34,314 bases of DNA, taken from assembly GCA_964587515.1 (NCBI GenBank), contig CAZPMO010000027.1:1-34314 (forward strand), given 5' to 3'. Made by a program: the position numbers and the translations under genes. The first letter of the stretch is position 1. Every line of letters begins with the position of its first letter. A model generated the notes under the pieces. It was not told the origin of the DNA and searched no databases. It saw only the letters and a program-made list of their open reading frames with translations. Of this stretch, positions 15,112 through 23,574 are shown piece by piece. This stretch comes from CAZPMO01 sp964587515. Its GTDB lineage: Bacteria; Pseudomonadota; Alphaproteobacteria; MPNO01.

Positions 15112-15137
15112 TTCGTGGACATTATGGCGTCCGCGAA
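15112..15137 (+). other. Hairpin between hpnD and shc
   Basis: TTCGTGGAC and GTCCGCGAA form a 9-bp stem (one G-U pair in RNA) around an 8-base loop, 37 bases after the hpnD stop. There is no following T-run, so it is not a standard intrinsic terminator. It could be an attenuator, a processing site or chance. Confidence 0.3.
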
Positions 15138-15210
15138 CTAGGTTGGCGTAGTAAGGGACCGACCCCGTCCGATACGCGGAAATGAGGGTTCGGTATTAAA
15201 AGGAGGTTGT

Positions 15211-17211
15211 GTGCAGGGGTCCGCTTTACCGGAGAGGGCGCCTTCAAAAGCCGATGCCGGTGTTCCCGGCGAAATCGCCGAAGCGCCGTCGAGCGATCTC
15301 GACGGACGGCTTGATGCGGCCATCGAGGACGCGCGCGGCGCGTTGCATGCGCGCCAGGCCGAGGATGGCCACTGGATTTACGAACTTGAAGCCGACGTCA
15401 CCATTCCGGCGGAATATATCCTGCTGGGGCACTTCCTGGACGATGTGGACCGGGAAGCCGAGGAAAAACTGGCCCGTTATCTGCGTCGAACGCAGGGCGA
15501 AGATGGCGGGTGGCCGCTGTTTTACGCCGGCGAAGCCAATCTCAGCGCCACCGTAAAGGCCTACTACGCGTTGAAGCTTGCCGGCGACGCACCTGAGGAG
15601 CCCCACATGAAACGGGCCCGGGACTCGATTCTCGAGCGGGGCGGCGCGGCGCGCGCCAATGTATTTACACGCATCACGCTGGCGCTGTTCGGACAGGCGC
15701 CGTGGCGCGCGGTCCCGGTCATGCCGATCGAAATCATGCTGCTGCCGCGCTGGTTCCCCTTTCATCTCTCGAAGATCTCCTACTGGTCGCGCACCGTTCT
15801 GACGCCGCTGCTGGTTCTGATGCACCAGAAACCCCAGGCGCGGAATCCGCGCGGCGTCGATATCGCCGAGCTGTTCGTGGCGCCGCCCTTCGAAGAGGGC
15901 CGCTATCTGGTGAACCCGACCGGCGCGGCGCTGGGCAATGTGTTCCTGGCGCTTGACCGCGTATTGCGGGTCGTCACGCCGCTGTTCCCCGAATATTGGA
16001 AACGCAAGTCGCAGGACCGCGCGGTCGCCTTCTTCACCGAGCGTCTCAACGGGGTCGAGGGTCTCGGCGGCATTTTCCCGGCAATGGCCAACGCGGTGAT
16101 GGTTTTTCACACGCTCGGTTATGCCGACGACGATCCCACCTATGTGCAGGCGAAAGAAGCCGTTCGCCGGCTGCTCGTCTTCGCGGGCGACAGCGGCTAT
16201 TGCCAGCCCTGCCTGTCACCGGTGTGGGATACGGCGCTCGCGGCGCTTGCCCTGATGGAGGCCGACGAGCCCGAGGACGGCCCCGCGCTGCGCAAGGCGG
16301 CCGAGTGGCTGGCCGAGCACCAGGTCCTCGACGTTGACGGCGACTGGCGCGACAACCGACCGAACACGCGGCCGGGCGGCTGGGCCTTCCAATATTCCAA
16401 CGCCTATTATCCCGATACCGACGACACCTCGGCTGTCGCAATGGCGATCGACCGGCTCGACGACGGCGACATGGAAGAGACCATGGCGCGCGCCGAAGAG
16501 TGGATTCTCGGCATGCAGAACGACAAAGGCGGCTGGGCGTCCTTCGATACGGACAACACCTATTACTATCTCAACCATATCCCGTTCGCCGATCACGGCG
16601 CATTGCTCGATCCGCCGACCTCGGATGTCACCGGACGCTGCATCGGTCTGCTGGCTCAGCGCGGTCACGGCGCCGATCACCCGGCAATCGCCCGAGGCAT
16701 CGATTTTCTGCTGCGCGAGCAGGAGGAGGACGGGTCATGGTACGGTCGCTGGGGGACCAACTATATCTACGGCACGTGGTCGGTGTTGTGCGCCCTCAAC
16801 GCCGTCGGGCACGACCCGGAAGAGCCGCATGTCCAGAAGGCCGTCGAATGGCTGAAATCGCGCCAGCGCCAGGACGGCGGATGGGGCGAGGATTGCGCGA
16901 CATACTGGCCCGACCGCCGCGACGTGGTGAAGGAAAGCACCGCGTCGCAGACCGCCTGGGCGCTGCTGGCGCTGATGGCCGCCGGCGAAGTCCATAGCGC
17001 CGAGGTCGTACGTGGCGTGCGCTATCTGCTGGATGCGCCGCGTCAGAACGGCGAATGGCGGGAAAACCTCTATAACGCGGTCGGTTTCCCGCGCGTCTTC
17101 TTCCTGAAGTATCATGGCTACAGCGCTTATTTCCCGCTCTGGGCGCTGGCCCGTTACCGCCATCTCAAAATCGGCAACGGCAGCGGGATCACAACGCCCC
17201 ACGGCATGTGA
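15211..17211 (+). CDS. shc: Squalene-hopene cyclase
   Basis: A 666-residue class II triterpene cyclase of normal length. The catalytic acid motif DTDD (DxDD type) is at 402-405. Several QW-type repeats are visible, such as QAEDGHWIYELEAD near the N-terminus, QGEDGGWPLFY, NDKGGWASFD, QEEDGSWYGRWG and QRQDGGWGED. The enzyme is a monotopic membrane protein that cyclises squalene to hopene/hopanol, the core of hopanoid lipids. Start is GTG 15211 with AGGAGG (15201-15206) four bases upstream, an unusually short spacing but a perfect site. The stop overlaps the hpnG GTG by four bases, so the two are translationally coupled. Also called hpnF in hopanoid clusters. Confidence 0.96.
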   Translation: MQGSALPERAPSKADAGVPGEIAEAPSSDLDGRLDAAIEDARGALHARQAEDGHWIYELEADVTIPAEYILLGHFLDDVDREAEEKLARYLRRTQGEDGGWPLFYAGEANLSATVKAYYALKLAGDAPEEPHMKRARDSILERGGAARANVFTRITLALFGQAPWRAVPVMPIEIMLLPRWFPFHLSKISYWSRTVLTPLLVLMHQKPQARNPRGVDIAELFVAPPFEEGRYLVNPTGAALGNVFLALDRVLRVVTPLFPEYWKRKSQDRAVAFFTERLNGVEGLGGIFPAMANAVMVFHTLGYADDDPTYVQAKEAVRRLLVFAGDSGYCQPCLSPVWDTALAALALMEADEPEDGPALRKAAEWLAEHQVLDVDGDWRDNRPNTRPGGWAFQYSNAYYPDTDDTSAVAMAIDRLDDGDMEETMARAEEWILGMQNDKGGWASFDTDNTYYYLNHIPFADHGALLDPPTSDVTGRCIGLLAQRGHGADHPAIARGIDFLLREQEEDGSWYGRWGTNYIYGTWSVLCALNAVGHDPEEPHVQKAVEWLKSRQRQDGGWGEDCATYWPDRRDVVKESTASQTAWALLALMAAGEVHSAEVVRGVRYLLDAPRQNGEWRENLYNAVGFPRVFFLKYHGYSAYFPLWALARYRHLKIGNGSGITTPHGM

Positions 17212-17897
17212 CCCGAATCGGGATCGTTACCGGGCTTGCTTTCGAGGCCGCGATTCTGCGTCGACATGCGGCCGGTTCCGAAACAGTGGCGATCGAGATC
17301 GCGGGCGCCGATGCGGCGCGCGCCTACGAGTCCGCCCAACGACTGATTAAGCGCGATGTCGCCGGGCTGATGAGCTTCGGCATCGCGGGTGGTCTGGATG
17401 GCGGTCTTGCGCCGGGCGATCTGGTCCTGCCTGAAAACATCGTCCAGATCTCGGGTGGAAAAATCGCGACCGACGCCGACTGGCGGGCGCGGCTCGCGGC
17501 GCTGGCAGGCGTGCGCTGCCGGGTGGTATTTACCGATATTGCCGGCAGCGACCGCGCGCTGGGCGAACCGTCAGCCAAATTTTCCCTGTTCGCATCGAGC
17601 GGCGGCGGCGCGGTGGATATGGAGAGCCATGCGGTGGCGCGGGCGGCGGTTGAGGCGGGGGTGCCGTTCGTCGCGATACGCGCGATCGCCGATCCCGCGT
17701 GGCGGGGCGTACCGGGCTGGATTACATCGGCATGCGCGCCGGACGGGCGCGTCCGGCCGATCGCGGTCGCCGCGAGGCTGATGGTCCGGCCGTGCGAGAT
17801 CGGAAATGTGTTGATGCTCGCGCGCGATACGCGGGCGGCGACGGCAACCTTACGCCGCGTCGCTCTGCTGGTCGCCCCCGGCTTCGGCCTCGTCTGA
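17208..17897 (+). CDS. hpnG: Hopanoid-associated phosphorylase HpnG
   Basis: A 229-residue nucleoside phosphorylase-like protein. It has MSFGIAGGLDGGLAPGDLVLP near residues 54-74 and the substrate-binding GGGAVDMESHAVARAA stretch (about 137-152) typical of the MTA/SAH nucleosidase fold. HpnG removes adenine from adenosylhopane to give ribosylhopane (phosphate form) in extended hopanoid synthesis. It follows shc with a GTGA four-base overlap and precedes hpnH, which makes its substrate, though hpnH is on the other strand. The last 48 bases overlap the 3' end of hpnH tail to tail, so the C-terminus of one or both proteins is shaped by this sharing. Confidence 0.9.
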   Translation: MTRIGIVTGLAFEAAILRRHAAGSETVAIEIAGADAARAYESAQRLIKRDVAGLMSFGIAGGLDGGLAPGDLVLPENIVQISGGKIATDADWRARLAALAGVRCRVVFTDIAGSDRALGEPSAKFSLFASSGGGAVDMESHAVARAAVEAGVPFVAIRAIADPAWRGVPGWITSACAPDGRVRPIAVAARLMVRPCEIGNVLMLARDTRAATATLRRVALLVAPGFGLV

Positions 17898-18995
17898 ACC
17901 GTTGAGCGCGTTTTCGACCAACCCGTCGAAAACGAACTCGGCCTCGCGCGCCCCGGCCAGCGGCGTCTCGGGCGCCATGTCGCCATCGGTGCGGATGCCG
18001 CGAAGCGCGACTTTCAGCGCCTTCAGCGGGTGTTTCACCATGTCGGCCACGGCGGTCGCTTCATAGCCGCAATGCACCATGCAATCGGCGCATTTTTCGT
18101 AATTACCGGTCCCGTACCCGTCCCAGTCGGTTTCATCCATCAACTCGGTAAAGCTTTCCGCATAGCCTTCGTTCAGCAGATAGCAGGGTCGCTGCCAGCC
18201 GAAAACGTTGCGCGTCGGATTGCCCCACGGCGTGCAGGAAAACTGCTGGTTGCCGGCCAGGAAATCGAGATACATGGTGGAATGGCTGAGCGGCCATTTG
18301 CGGATGCGGCCCTGCCCGAACACGTCACGGAAAAGCTGCTTGGTATTGCGGCGATTCAGAAAATGCGCCTGATCGGGCGCGCGCTCATAAGCGTAGCCCG
18401 GCGAAACCGTGATGCCGTCGACGCCGAGCGCGGTGACCGTATCGAAAAAACCAGCGACCTCGGCCGGGTCCGGTCCGTCGAACAAGGTGCAGTTCACGTT
18501 GATCCGGAAGCCGCGCGCCCGCGCCGCGTTGATCGCGGCCACCGCGCGGTCATAGACGCCGTCCTGACAGACCGCCGCGTCGTGAAGCTCGCGCCCGCCG
18601 TCGAGATGAACGGAGAAGGTCAGGAAATCGCTCGGCGTGTAATCGTCGAACTTCTTTTCCAGCAACAGGGCATTGGTGCACAGATAGACATACTTCTTGC
18701 GCGCCACGATGCCGCGAACGATTTCCGGCATGCCGGTGTGAATCAGGGGTTCGCCGCCCGCGATCGACACCACCGGGGCGCCGCATTCGTCGACCGCCGC
18801 CAAGGCGTCCTCGACGCTGATCCGCTTGTTGAGGATGACGTCCGGATAATCGATTTTGCCGCAACCCGCGCAGGCAAGATTGCAGCGGAACAACGGCTCC
18901 AACATCAAAACAAGCGGGTAGCGTTCAGTGCGCATCAAACGCTGTTTCAGGATATAGGCGCCGACGCGTATCTGCTGAGAGACCGGAATCCCCAC
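17850..18995 (-). CDS. hpnH: Hopanoid radical SAM protein HpnH
   Basis: A 381-residue radical SAM enzyme. The [4Fe-4S] motif CxxxCxxC is C38, C42, C45 within FRCNLACAGCGK, and GGEPLIH follows as the SAM-binding GGE motif. The N-terminal RVGAYILKQRL and the wording around the cluster are typical of HpnH, which joins the adenosyl radical to diploptene to form adenosylhopane. Cysteines near the C-terminus (EKCADCMVHCGYEA) may bind another cluster or form the SPASM-like end. Start is GTG 18995 with GGGGTGAG upstream. A TATAGT hexamer at 19073-19068 is a possible -10 box with no good -35. It is transcribed opposite to hpnG and overlaps its end by 48 bases. Confidence 0.94.
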   Translation of the reverse strand: MGIPVSQQIRVGAYILKQRLMRTERYPLVLMLEPLFRCNLACAGCGKIDYPDVILNKRISVEDALAAVDECGAPVVSIAGGEPLIHTGMPEIVRGIVARKKYVYLCTNALLLEKKFDDYTPSDFLTFSVHLDGGRELHDAAVCQDGVYDRAVAAINAARARGFRINVNCTLFDGPDPAEVAGFFDTVTALGVDGITVSPGYAYERAPDQAHFLNRRNTKQLFRDVFGQGRIRKWPLSHSTMYLDFLAGNQQFSCTPWGNPTRNVFGWQRPCYLLNEGYAESFTELMDETDWDGYGTGNYEKCADCMVHCGYEATAVADMVKHPLKALKVALRGIRTDGDMAPETPLAGAREAEFVFDGLVENALNGSDEAEAGGDQQSDAA

Positions 18996-19133
18996 GAAAA
19001 ACTCACCCCATTCTTGTTTACACGCCCACCGTCATCTCGATAACGGCAAGCGGTTACCAACCGATGAACTATAACATTCGCTCGCGACTATCCATACCTG
19101 AATGCGGAATCGATCGGAATTTCCCATAATTTT

Positions 19134-19877
19134 CTAACCGATACGCGGCAGGATCTCGTTTTCCGCGCGGTCGACATCCTCCGGAAAATCGATCTCGATC
19201 CAGGGCAGTCCGGTCACATCCTCGATTCCGAATGGATCGCCCGGCCCGTCGAGCAGCAGATCGCGGATGGCCTCCTCATACATTTCCGCGCGCCGTCCGG
19301 CGGCCAGGTAGTGCTCGGCGCGGTCGGCGAGCGCGCGCGCCGTTGCCGGCGACAACCTAAAGAAACCCACGGATTCGCCACAGGAATCATAAGCGACTTC
19401 CACTTTTTTGCGGAATTCGACGATACGGTCGTCGCGAATGCAGATCTTCACCGGTTCCTCCCCCGGTTCGAAATCTCCGTCATAGAGCAGGCAGCTTGGG
19501 TGCCGCGATGTCATCAGCCGGGTGATCATTTCGGGGTGGTAAAGCACGTCGGCGTCCATCAGCAGGATTTCGTCGCCTGCGCGCAGCGCCTCGCGCAGGC
19601 GCCAGAGCGTCACCATGCTGCCCTCGCGGTAATCGGGGTTGGTCACGAATTGGATCCCGACCGGCGTTTCCAGCGACGCCACCTCCGCCTCGATCAGGTC
19701 GGCGCGGTAGCCGACGCCAATCACGATTTTCGTCACACCGGCGGCGGCGAGGATTTCCACATGACGGGCCAACAGCGACTTCCCGCCAAAACGCAACAAC
19801 GCCTTGGGCGGCGCATCGTCGGCGCGGCCCAACCGGGCGCCGACGCCCGCGGCTAGTATCAAGGCGTTCGTGGACAT
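19134..19877 (-). CDS. Nucleotidyltransferase (phosphocholine/sugar-phosphate type)
   Basis: A 247-residue nucleotidyltransferase with the signature LILAAGVGARLG (6-17), PPKALLRFGGKSLL (lysine of the NTP site) and the metal-binding LLMDADVLYHPEM. The family transfers NMP to a phosphorylated sugar, choline or aminoethylphosphonate. The small size and wording resemble LicC/PntC-like cytidylyltransferases rather than large sugar-nucleotide enzymes, but specificity cannot be read from sequence alone. It lies between hpnH (same strand, 138 bases downstream) and hpnM (divergent). With the PEP-mutase fusion nearby it could prepare a CMP-activated phosphonate or polar head group for a lipid. That link is inference. 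Confidence 0.82.
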   Translation of the reverse strand: MSTNALILAAGVGARLGRADDAPPKALLRFGGKSLLARHVEILAAAGVTKIVIGVGYRADLIEAEVASLETPVGIQFVTNPDYREGSMVTLWRLREALRAGDEILLMDADVLYHPEMITRLMTSRHPSCLLYDGDFEPGEEPVKICIRDDRIVEFRKKVEVAYDSCGESVGFFRLSPATARALADRAEHYLAAGRRAEMYEEAIRDLLLDGPGDPFGIEDVTGLPWIEIDFPEDVDRAENEILPRIG

Positions 19878-20046
19878 TTGGCGGTACCGGGTATCCTGGA
19901 ATGGGCGTGGCGTACGGGTTGCATCTTAATCGCGCGCCCCCGGCCGACAAACGCAATTTCGTGAGGCGAGCCCTTGAAGCATTGCGACGACCCGGCGGCG
20001 GGATTAGATATTGTTTGTCAGAAAACAAGAGACGGAAAGGATGCGT

Positions 20047-20691
20047 ATGTTGCGTGCCGGAATTATCGGCGGTGGGAAATTCGGTGTTTTACTTGCGGTC
20101 GCGATCGTCTGCGCCGGATTGCTGTTTTCGGCGGTCGAGGCGGCGCCTTCCACGCCGCGGATCATCGTTTCCGAATTTCATAAATCCCTGCTGGAAGTGA
20201 TGAAGAATGCCAAGAAACTGGGCTATCGCGGCCGGCTCGCGGCGCTTGAACCGGAAGTCAGCCGCGCCTTTCACCTGCCGCTGATGACGCGGGTCGTGGC
20301 CGGCAAGCACTGGAAAACATTCTCTCTCGATCAAAAGAAAACACTAGTCCATGCGTTCGGGCGCATGACCACCGCCACATACGCCCACCGGTTCGACGGA
20401 TATGGCGGTGAGTATTTCCGATTTCTTGAAGAGATTCCGGTGCGCTCCCGGAGCGTGTTGGTGAAGACCCATCTGGTCAAGACCGACGGCGAGGCGATCA
20501 AGCTCGATTACCTGGTGCGCCGGTTCAAGTCCGGCTGGCGTGTGATCGACATCTATCTCGAGGGTTCTTTCAGCGAACTCGCGACACGGCGATCCGAATA
20601 TTCCTCGGTGCTGAAGCGCGAAGGTCTCGACGGGTTGATTGCAGAGATCAATAGCAAGGTCGCCACTTACGAATCCGACGACGCCGGGTAA
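20047..20691 (+). CDS. hpnM: MlaC/Ttg2D-like lipid-binding protein (HpnM)
   Basis: A 214-residue exported protein from ATG 20047. Its signal peptide has a hydrophobic core FGVLLAVAIVCAGLLFSA and a likely cleavage after VEA. The mature part follows the MlaC/toluene-tolerance Ttg2D pattern, with an early two-helix segment, RVVAGKHWKTFSLDQKKTLVHAFGRMTTATYAHRF in the middle, and KSGWRVIDIYLEGSFSELATRRSEY near the end, the segment conserved in HpnM. MlaC-type proteins carry lipids across the periplasm; HpnM is the hopanoid-cluster version. Starts at 20041 (ATG) and 20011 (TTG) are in frame; 20047 was preferred because GGAAAGG sits six bases upstream. The PEP-mutase gene follows 84 bases later. Confidence 0.83.
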   Translation: MLRAGIIGGGKFGVLLAVAIVCAGLLFSAVEAAPSTPRIIVSEFHKSLLEVMKNAKKLGYRGRLAALEPEVSRAFHLPLMTRVVAGKHWKTFSLDQKKTLVHAFGRMTTATYAHRFDGYGGEYFRFLEEIPVRSRSVLVKTHLVKTDGEAIKLDYLVRRFKSGWRVIDIYLEGSFSELATRRSEYSSVLKREGLDGLIAEINSKVATYESDDAG

Positions 20692-20775
20692 AGCGTGACC
20701 ATTTGCGTATTGCTCGGACGCGGGTAATCTGGTGTAAACGGAAACGTTTTCGGAGGCGGCAAAAAGAATCCGGAC

Positions 20776-22419
20776 ATGGCGACGAACCTTGAAATATCCC
20801 CGCCCTCCAAGGCGGCCCTGCTCCGCGCCGAACTGAATTCGGCGTCGTTGAGCTTCCTGATGGAGGCGCATGACGGGCTGTCGTCGAAAATCGTCGAGGA
20901 AGCCGGCTTCCGTGGAATCTGGGCGTCGGGCCTGTCGATGGCGACGGCGCTCGGCGTGCGCGACAGCAACGAGGCGTCCTGGACCCAGGTCCTCGAAATC
21001 CTCGAATTCATGTCGGACGCCACGTCGATCCCGATTCTGATGGATGGCGATACCGGCTACGGCAATTTCAATAATATGCGCCGCCTGGTGCGCAAGCTCT
21101 GTCAGCGTTCGATCGCCGGGGTGTGTATCGAGGACAAGCTGTTCCCCAAGACCAATTCCTTCATTGGCGAGGGCCAGCCGCTGGCCGACATGGACGAATT
21201 CTGCGGCAAAATCAAAGCCGGCAAGGACAGCCAGACCGACGACGATTTCTGCGTCGTCGCGCGCATCGAAGCGCTGATCTCCGGTTGGGGGCTGGATGAG
21301 GCGCTGCGCCGCGCCGAGGCCTATCACGCGGCCGGCGCCGACGGGCTGCTGGTCCATTCCAAACAATCGACGGCCAGCGAAATCCTAGCCTTCATGCGCG
21401 AATGGGACAATCGCTGCCCGGTGGTGATCGTGCCCACGACATATTACGGCACGCCCACCCAGCAATTCCGCGACGCCGGCATTTCGGCGGTGATCTGGGC
21501 CAACCACAATCTGCGCGCCTCGATCAACGCCATGCGCGAGACCGCGCGCGCGATCCACGATCACGAAAGCATCGCCGGCGTCGAGGATCGCATCGCGACC
21601 TTGCGCGACGTGTTCCAGCTCGCCGGCAACGCCGAGCTTGCCGATGCCGAGCAGCTTTATCTGCCCACCGACGACACCGGACCGCGGGCCATCGTGCTGG
21701 CCGCGACGCGTGGAGACGCGCTGGGCCCGCTGACCGAGGATCAGCCGAAATGCATGGTCGAGATCCGCGGCCAGCCGCTGCTGCGCAGGCTGGTGACGAC
21801 CTTCCGCGATTGCGGCGTCCGCGACGTGACCGTGGTGCGCGGCTTCAGGAAGGAAACCGTCGATCTGCCCAATATCGCGACGATCGACAATGACGAATTT
21901 GAGACCACCGGCGAGGCGGCGTCGCTGGCCTGCGCCATGGACCATCTCGAGGGCGATTGCGTGATCGCCTATGGCGACATTCTTTTCCGCCGTTACATCC
22001 TGGACAATATCCTCGAAGCGGACGGCGATATCGTCGTCGGCGTCGATGCGCTGTGGCGCGAACGCACCGAACAGGATTCGACGCGTCTCCGCGATCTTGT
22101 CGAAGCCACGCAGCGCTTCAGCCCGTCCTATCTGGAGGACGATCCGGTTCGCCTGATCGGGGTCGGCGCCGATATCGCGCCGGAACGGATTTGCGGCGAA
22201 TGGGTCGGGCTCGCGCGCTTGACGCCACGCGGCGCCGAACGCGTGCGCGCGGAATTGGAGGCGATGCGCGCCGACGGCACGCTGAGCAACGCCAGCCTGC
22301 CGGACCTGTTTACCCGTCTCGCGGCTGCCGACGACGCGCCGCGCATCGTCTATGTGACCGGCCACTGGCTCGATGTCGATGACGCGTTCGACCTCGCCAA
22401 GGCCCGCGATTTTCTCTGA
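20776..22419 (+). CDS. pepM: Phosphoenolpyruvate mutase fused to a nucleotidyltransferase
   Basis: A 547-residue two-domain protein. Residues 1 to about 295 are PEP mutase: GIWASGLSMATALG (47-60), metal-binding DGDTGYGN (90-97) and the diagnostic EDKLFPKTNSF (119-129) that separates PEP mutase from isocitrate lyase relatives. It converts PEP to phosphonopyruvate, forming the C-P bond. Residues from about 303 are a nucleotidyltransferase with IVLAATRGDALGPLTEDQPKCM (K325 as NTP lysine) and AYGDILF (metal Asp). The fused domain probably activates the phosphonate product with a nucleotide. Upstream (20692-20775) there is an AAACGTTT palindrome (20742-20749) and a weak promoter-like pair TTGCGT/TAATCT (20703-20730). 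The stop overlaps the decarboxylase ATG (TGATG). Confidence 0.93.
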   Translation: MATNLEISPPSKAALLRAELNSASLSFLMEAHDGLSSKIVEEAGFRGIWASGLSMATALGVRDSNEASWTQVLEILEFMSDATSIPILMDGDTGYGNFNNMRRLVRKLCQRSIAGVCIEDKLFPKTNSFIGEGQPLADMDEFCGKIKAGKDSQTDDDFCVVARIEALISGWGLDEALRRAEAYHAAGADGLLVHSKQSTASEILAFMREWDNRCPVVIVPTTYYGTPTQQFRDAGISAVIWANHNLRASINAMRETARAIHDHESIAGVEDRIATLRDVFQLAGNAELADAEQLYLPTDDTGPRAIVLAATRGDALGPLTEDQPKCMVEIRGQPLLRRLVTTFRDCGVRDVTVVRGFRKETVDLPNIATIDNDEFETTGEAASLACAMDHLEGDCVIAYGDILFRRYILDNILEADGDIVVGVDALWRERTEQDSTRLRDLVEATQRFSPSYLEDDPVRLIGVGADIAPERICGEWVGLARLTPRGAERVRAELEAMRADGTLSNASLPDLFTRLAAADDAPRIVYVTGHWLDVDDAFDLAKARDFL

Positions 22420-23557
22420 TGATCCGAGCCGATCAATTCCTCGCCCCGGGACGGGAGCGCGGCTACGATTTTTATACCGGCGTCCCGTGTTCGTTCCTGA
22501 CCCCGATCATCAATCGCGTGATCAGCGACGGCGCGCTCGATTATGTCGGCGCGGCGAGCGAGGGCGAGGCGGTGGCGATCGCTTCGGGCGCCTGGCTGGC
22601 CGGGCGCCGCACCGTGGTGATGTGCCAGAATTCGGGTCTCGGCAACACGGTCAATCCGCTGACGTCCCTGAACTTTCCCTTCCGCATTCCGACCATGATG
22701 ATCGTCACCTGGCGCGGCCAGCCGGGGCTGAAGGACGAACCCCAGCACGAATTGATGGGCGAGATCACGGGATCGTTGCTTGACGTCATACGCATCCCCC
22801 ACATGCCGTTTCCCCAGGACGACGGCGCGGTGGCGGGCGNNNNNNNNNNGCTGCCCTTTTCCATCACGAAAGCGGTCTGCCGTTCGCCTTCGTGATGGAA
22901 AAGGGCAGCGTGGACGGTGAGAAACTCGATCAGTCGCCGCCGCCGGCGCGGCCGCGCGGCGACGCCAGCGACTTGACCACCGGCGGCGAACGCCCGATCC
23001 GCGTGACCTTACTGGAACGGCTGCTCGCGATGGCACCCGATAACGCCGCGATCATCGCATCGACCGGGTTCTGCGGGCGTGAGCTGTTCACGCTGGCCGA
23101 CCGGGAACAGCATCTCTACCAGGTGGGTTCCATGGGCGGCGCTTCGGGCATGGGGCTGGGCGTCGCGTTGAATTCGGACAAACCCGTGGTGGTGCTCGAC
23201 GGCGACGGCGCGATGCTGATGAAACTGGGCACGCTGGCCACCGTGGGCGCCGAGGCGCCCGAACGTCTGGTCCATATCGTCATGGACAACGGCGCCCATG
23301 AATCGACGGGCGGCCAGGCGACGGTCTCCAGCAATGTGGGATTCGCCCAGGCCGCGATCGCCTGCGGCTATCGCACGGCGGCGGAGTGCGACGAAGCGGC
23401 GGGTTTCGAGCGCGCGCTGGCCGCCGCGCTCGACGGGCCCGGACCGCATCTGATCCACGCCCGCATCGCGCGCGGCTCGATCGACAATCTGGGGCGGCCG
23501 ACCATCAAACCGCCGGAGGTCGCGGCGCGCTTCAAGGCGTTCCTGGCCGGCTCGTAA
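22419..23557 (+). CDS. Phosphonopyruvate decarboxylase, interrupted by an assembly gap
   Basis: A ThDP-dependent enzyme that converts phosphonopyruvate to phosphonoacetaldehyde and pulls the unfavourable PEP-mutase step forward. Before the gap 140 codons are readable: FYTGVPCSFLTPIIN (CoA/ThDP-half start), the catalytic glutamate in GAASEGEAVAIASGAWL, and LKDEPQHELMG. Ten Ns at 22840-22849 follow. After the gap the correct frame (codons from 22850) reads on through LPFAFVMEKGS, QVGSMGGASGMGLGVAL and the ThDP motif GDGAMLMKLG to the stop at 23557. The nominal 10 Ns do not preserve frame, so the real gap length differs. About 375 residues are visible, near the usual family size, so this is one intact gene rather than two or a pseudogene. 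A perfect inverted repeat lies at the gap edge (22850-22909). Confidence 0.88.
22840..22849. other. Assembly gap (10 N)
   Basis: Ten undetermined bases inside the phosphonopyruvate decarboxylase gene. Reading frames on both sides disagree if the gap is taken as exactly ten bases, so the run is probably a placeholder of arbitrary length. Confidence 0.98.
22850..22909. repeat. Perfect 21-bp inverted repeat abutting the gap
   Basis: Bases 22850-22870 are the exact reverse complement of 22889-22909, with an 18-base loop between them. The left arm begins at the first base after the Ns. Position and perfection inside a coding region point to a fold-back assembly or amplification artefact, or to a true hairpin that broke the assembly. 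The left arm translates in the correct frame to a plausible AALFHHE, so a real origin is not excluded. Confidence 0.85.
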
Positions 23558-23574
23558 AACAGGGGAGAACCGAG

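Noticed and set aside
20742..20749. AAACGTTT palindrome before pepM as a LacI-type operator
   Set aside because: Eight bases are too short to support a call, and no LacI-family gene is in the window; mentioned only within the pepM entry.
22419..22895. Reading the phosphonopyruvate decarboxylase as two separate genes or a pseudogene
   Set aside because: The break coincides with an N run of arbitrary length; sequence on both sides belongs to one protein of normal size.
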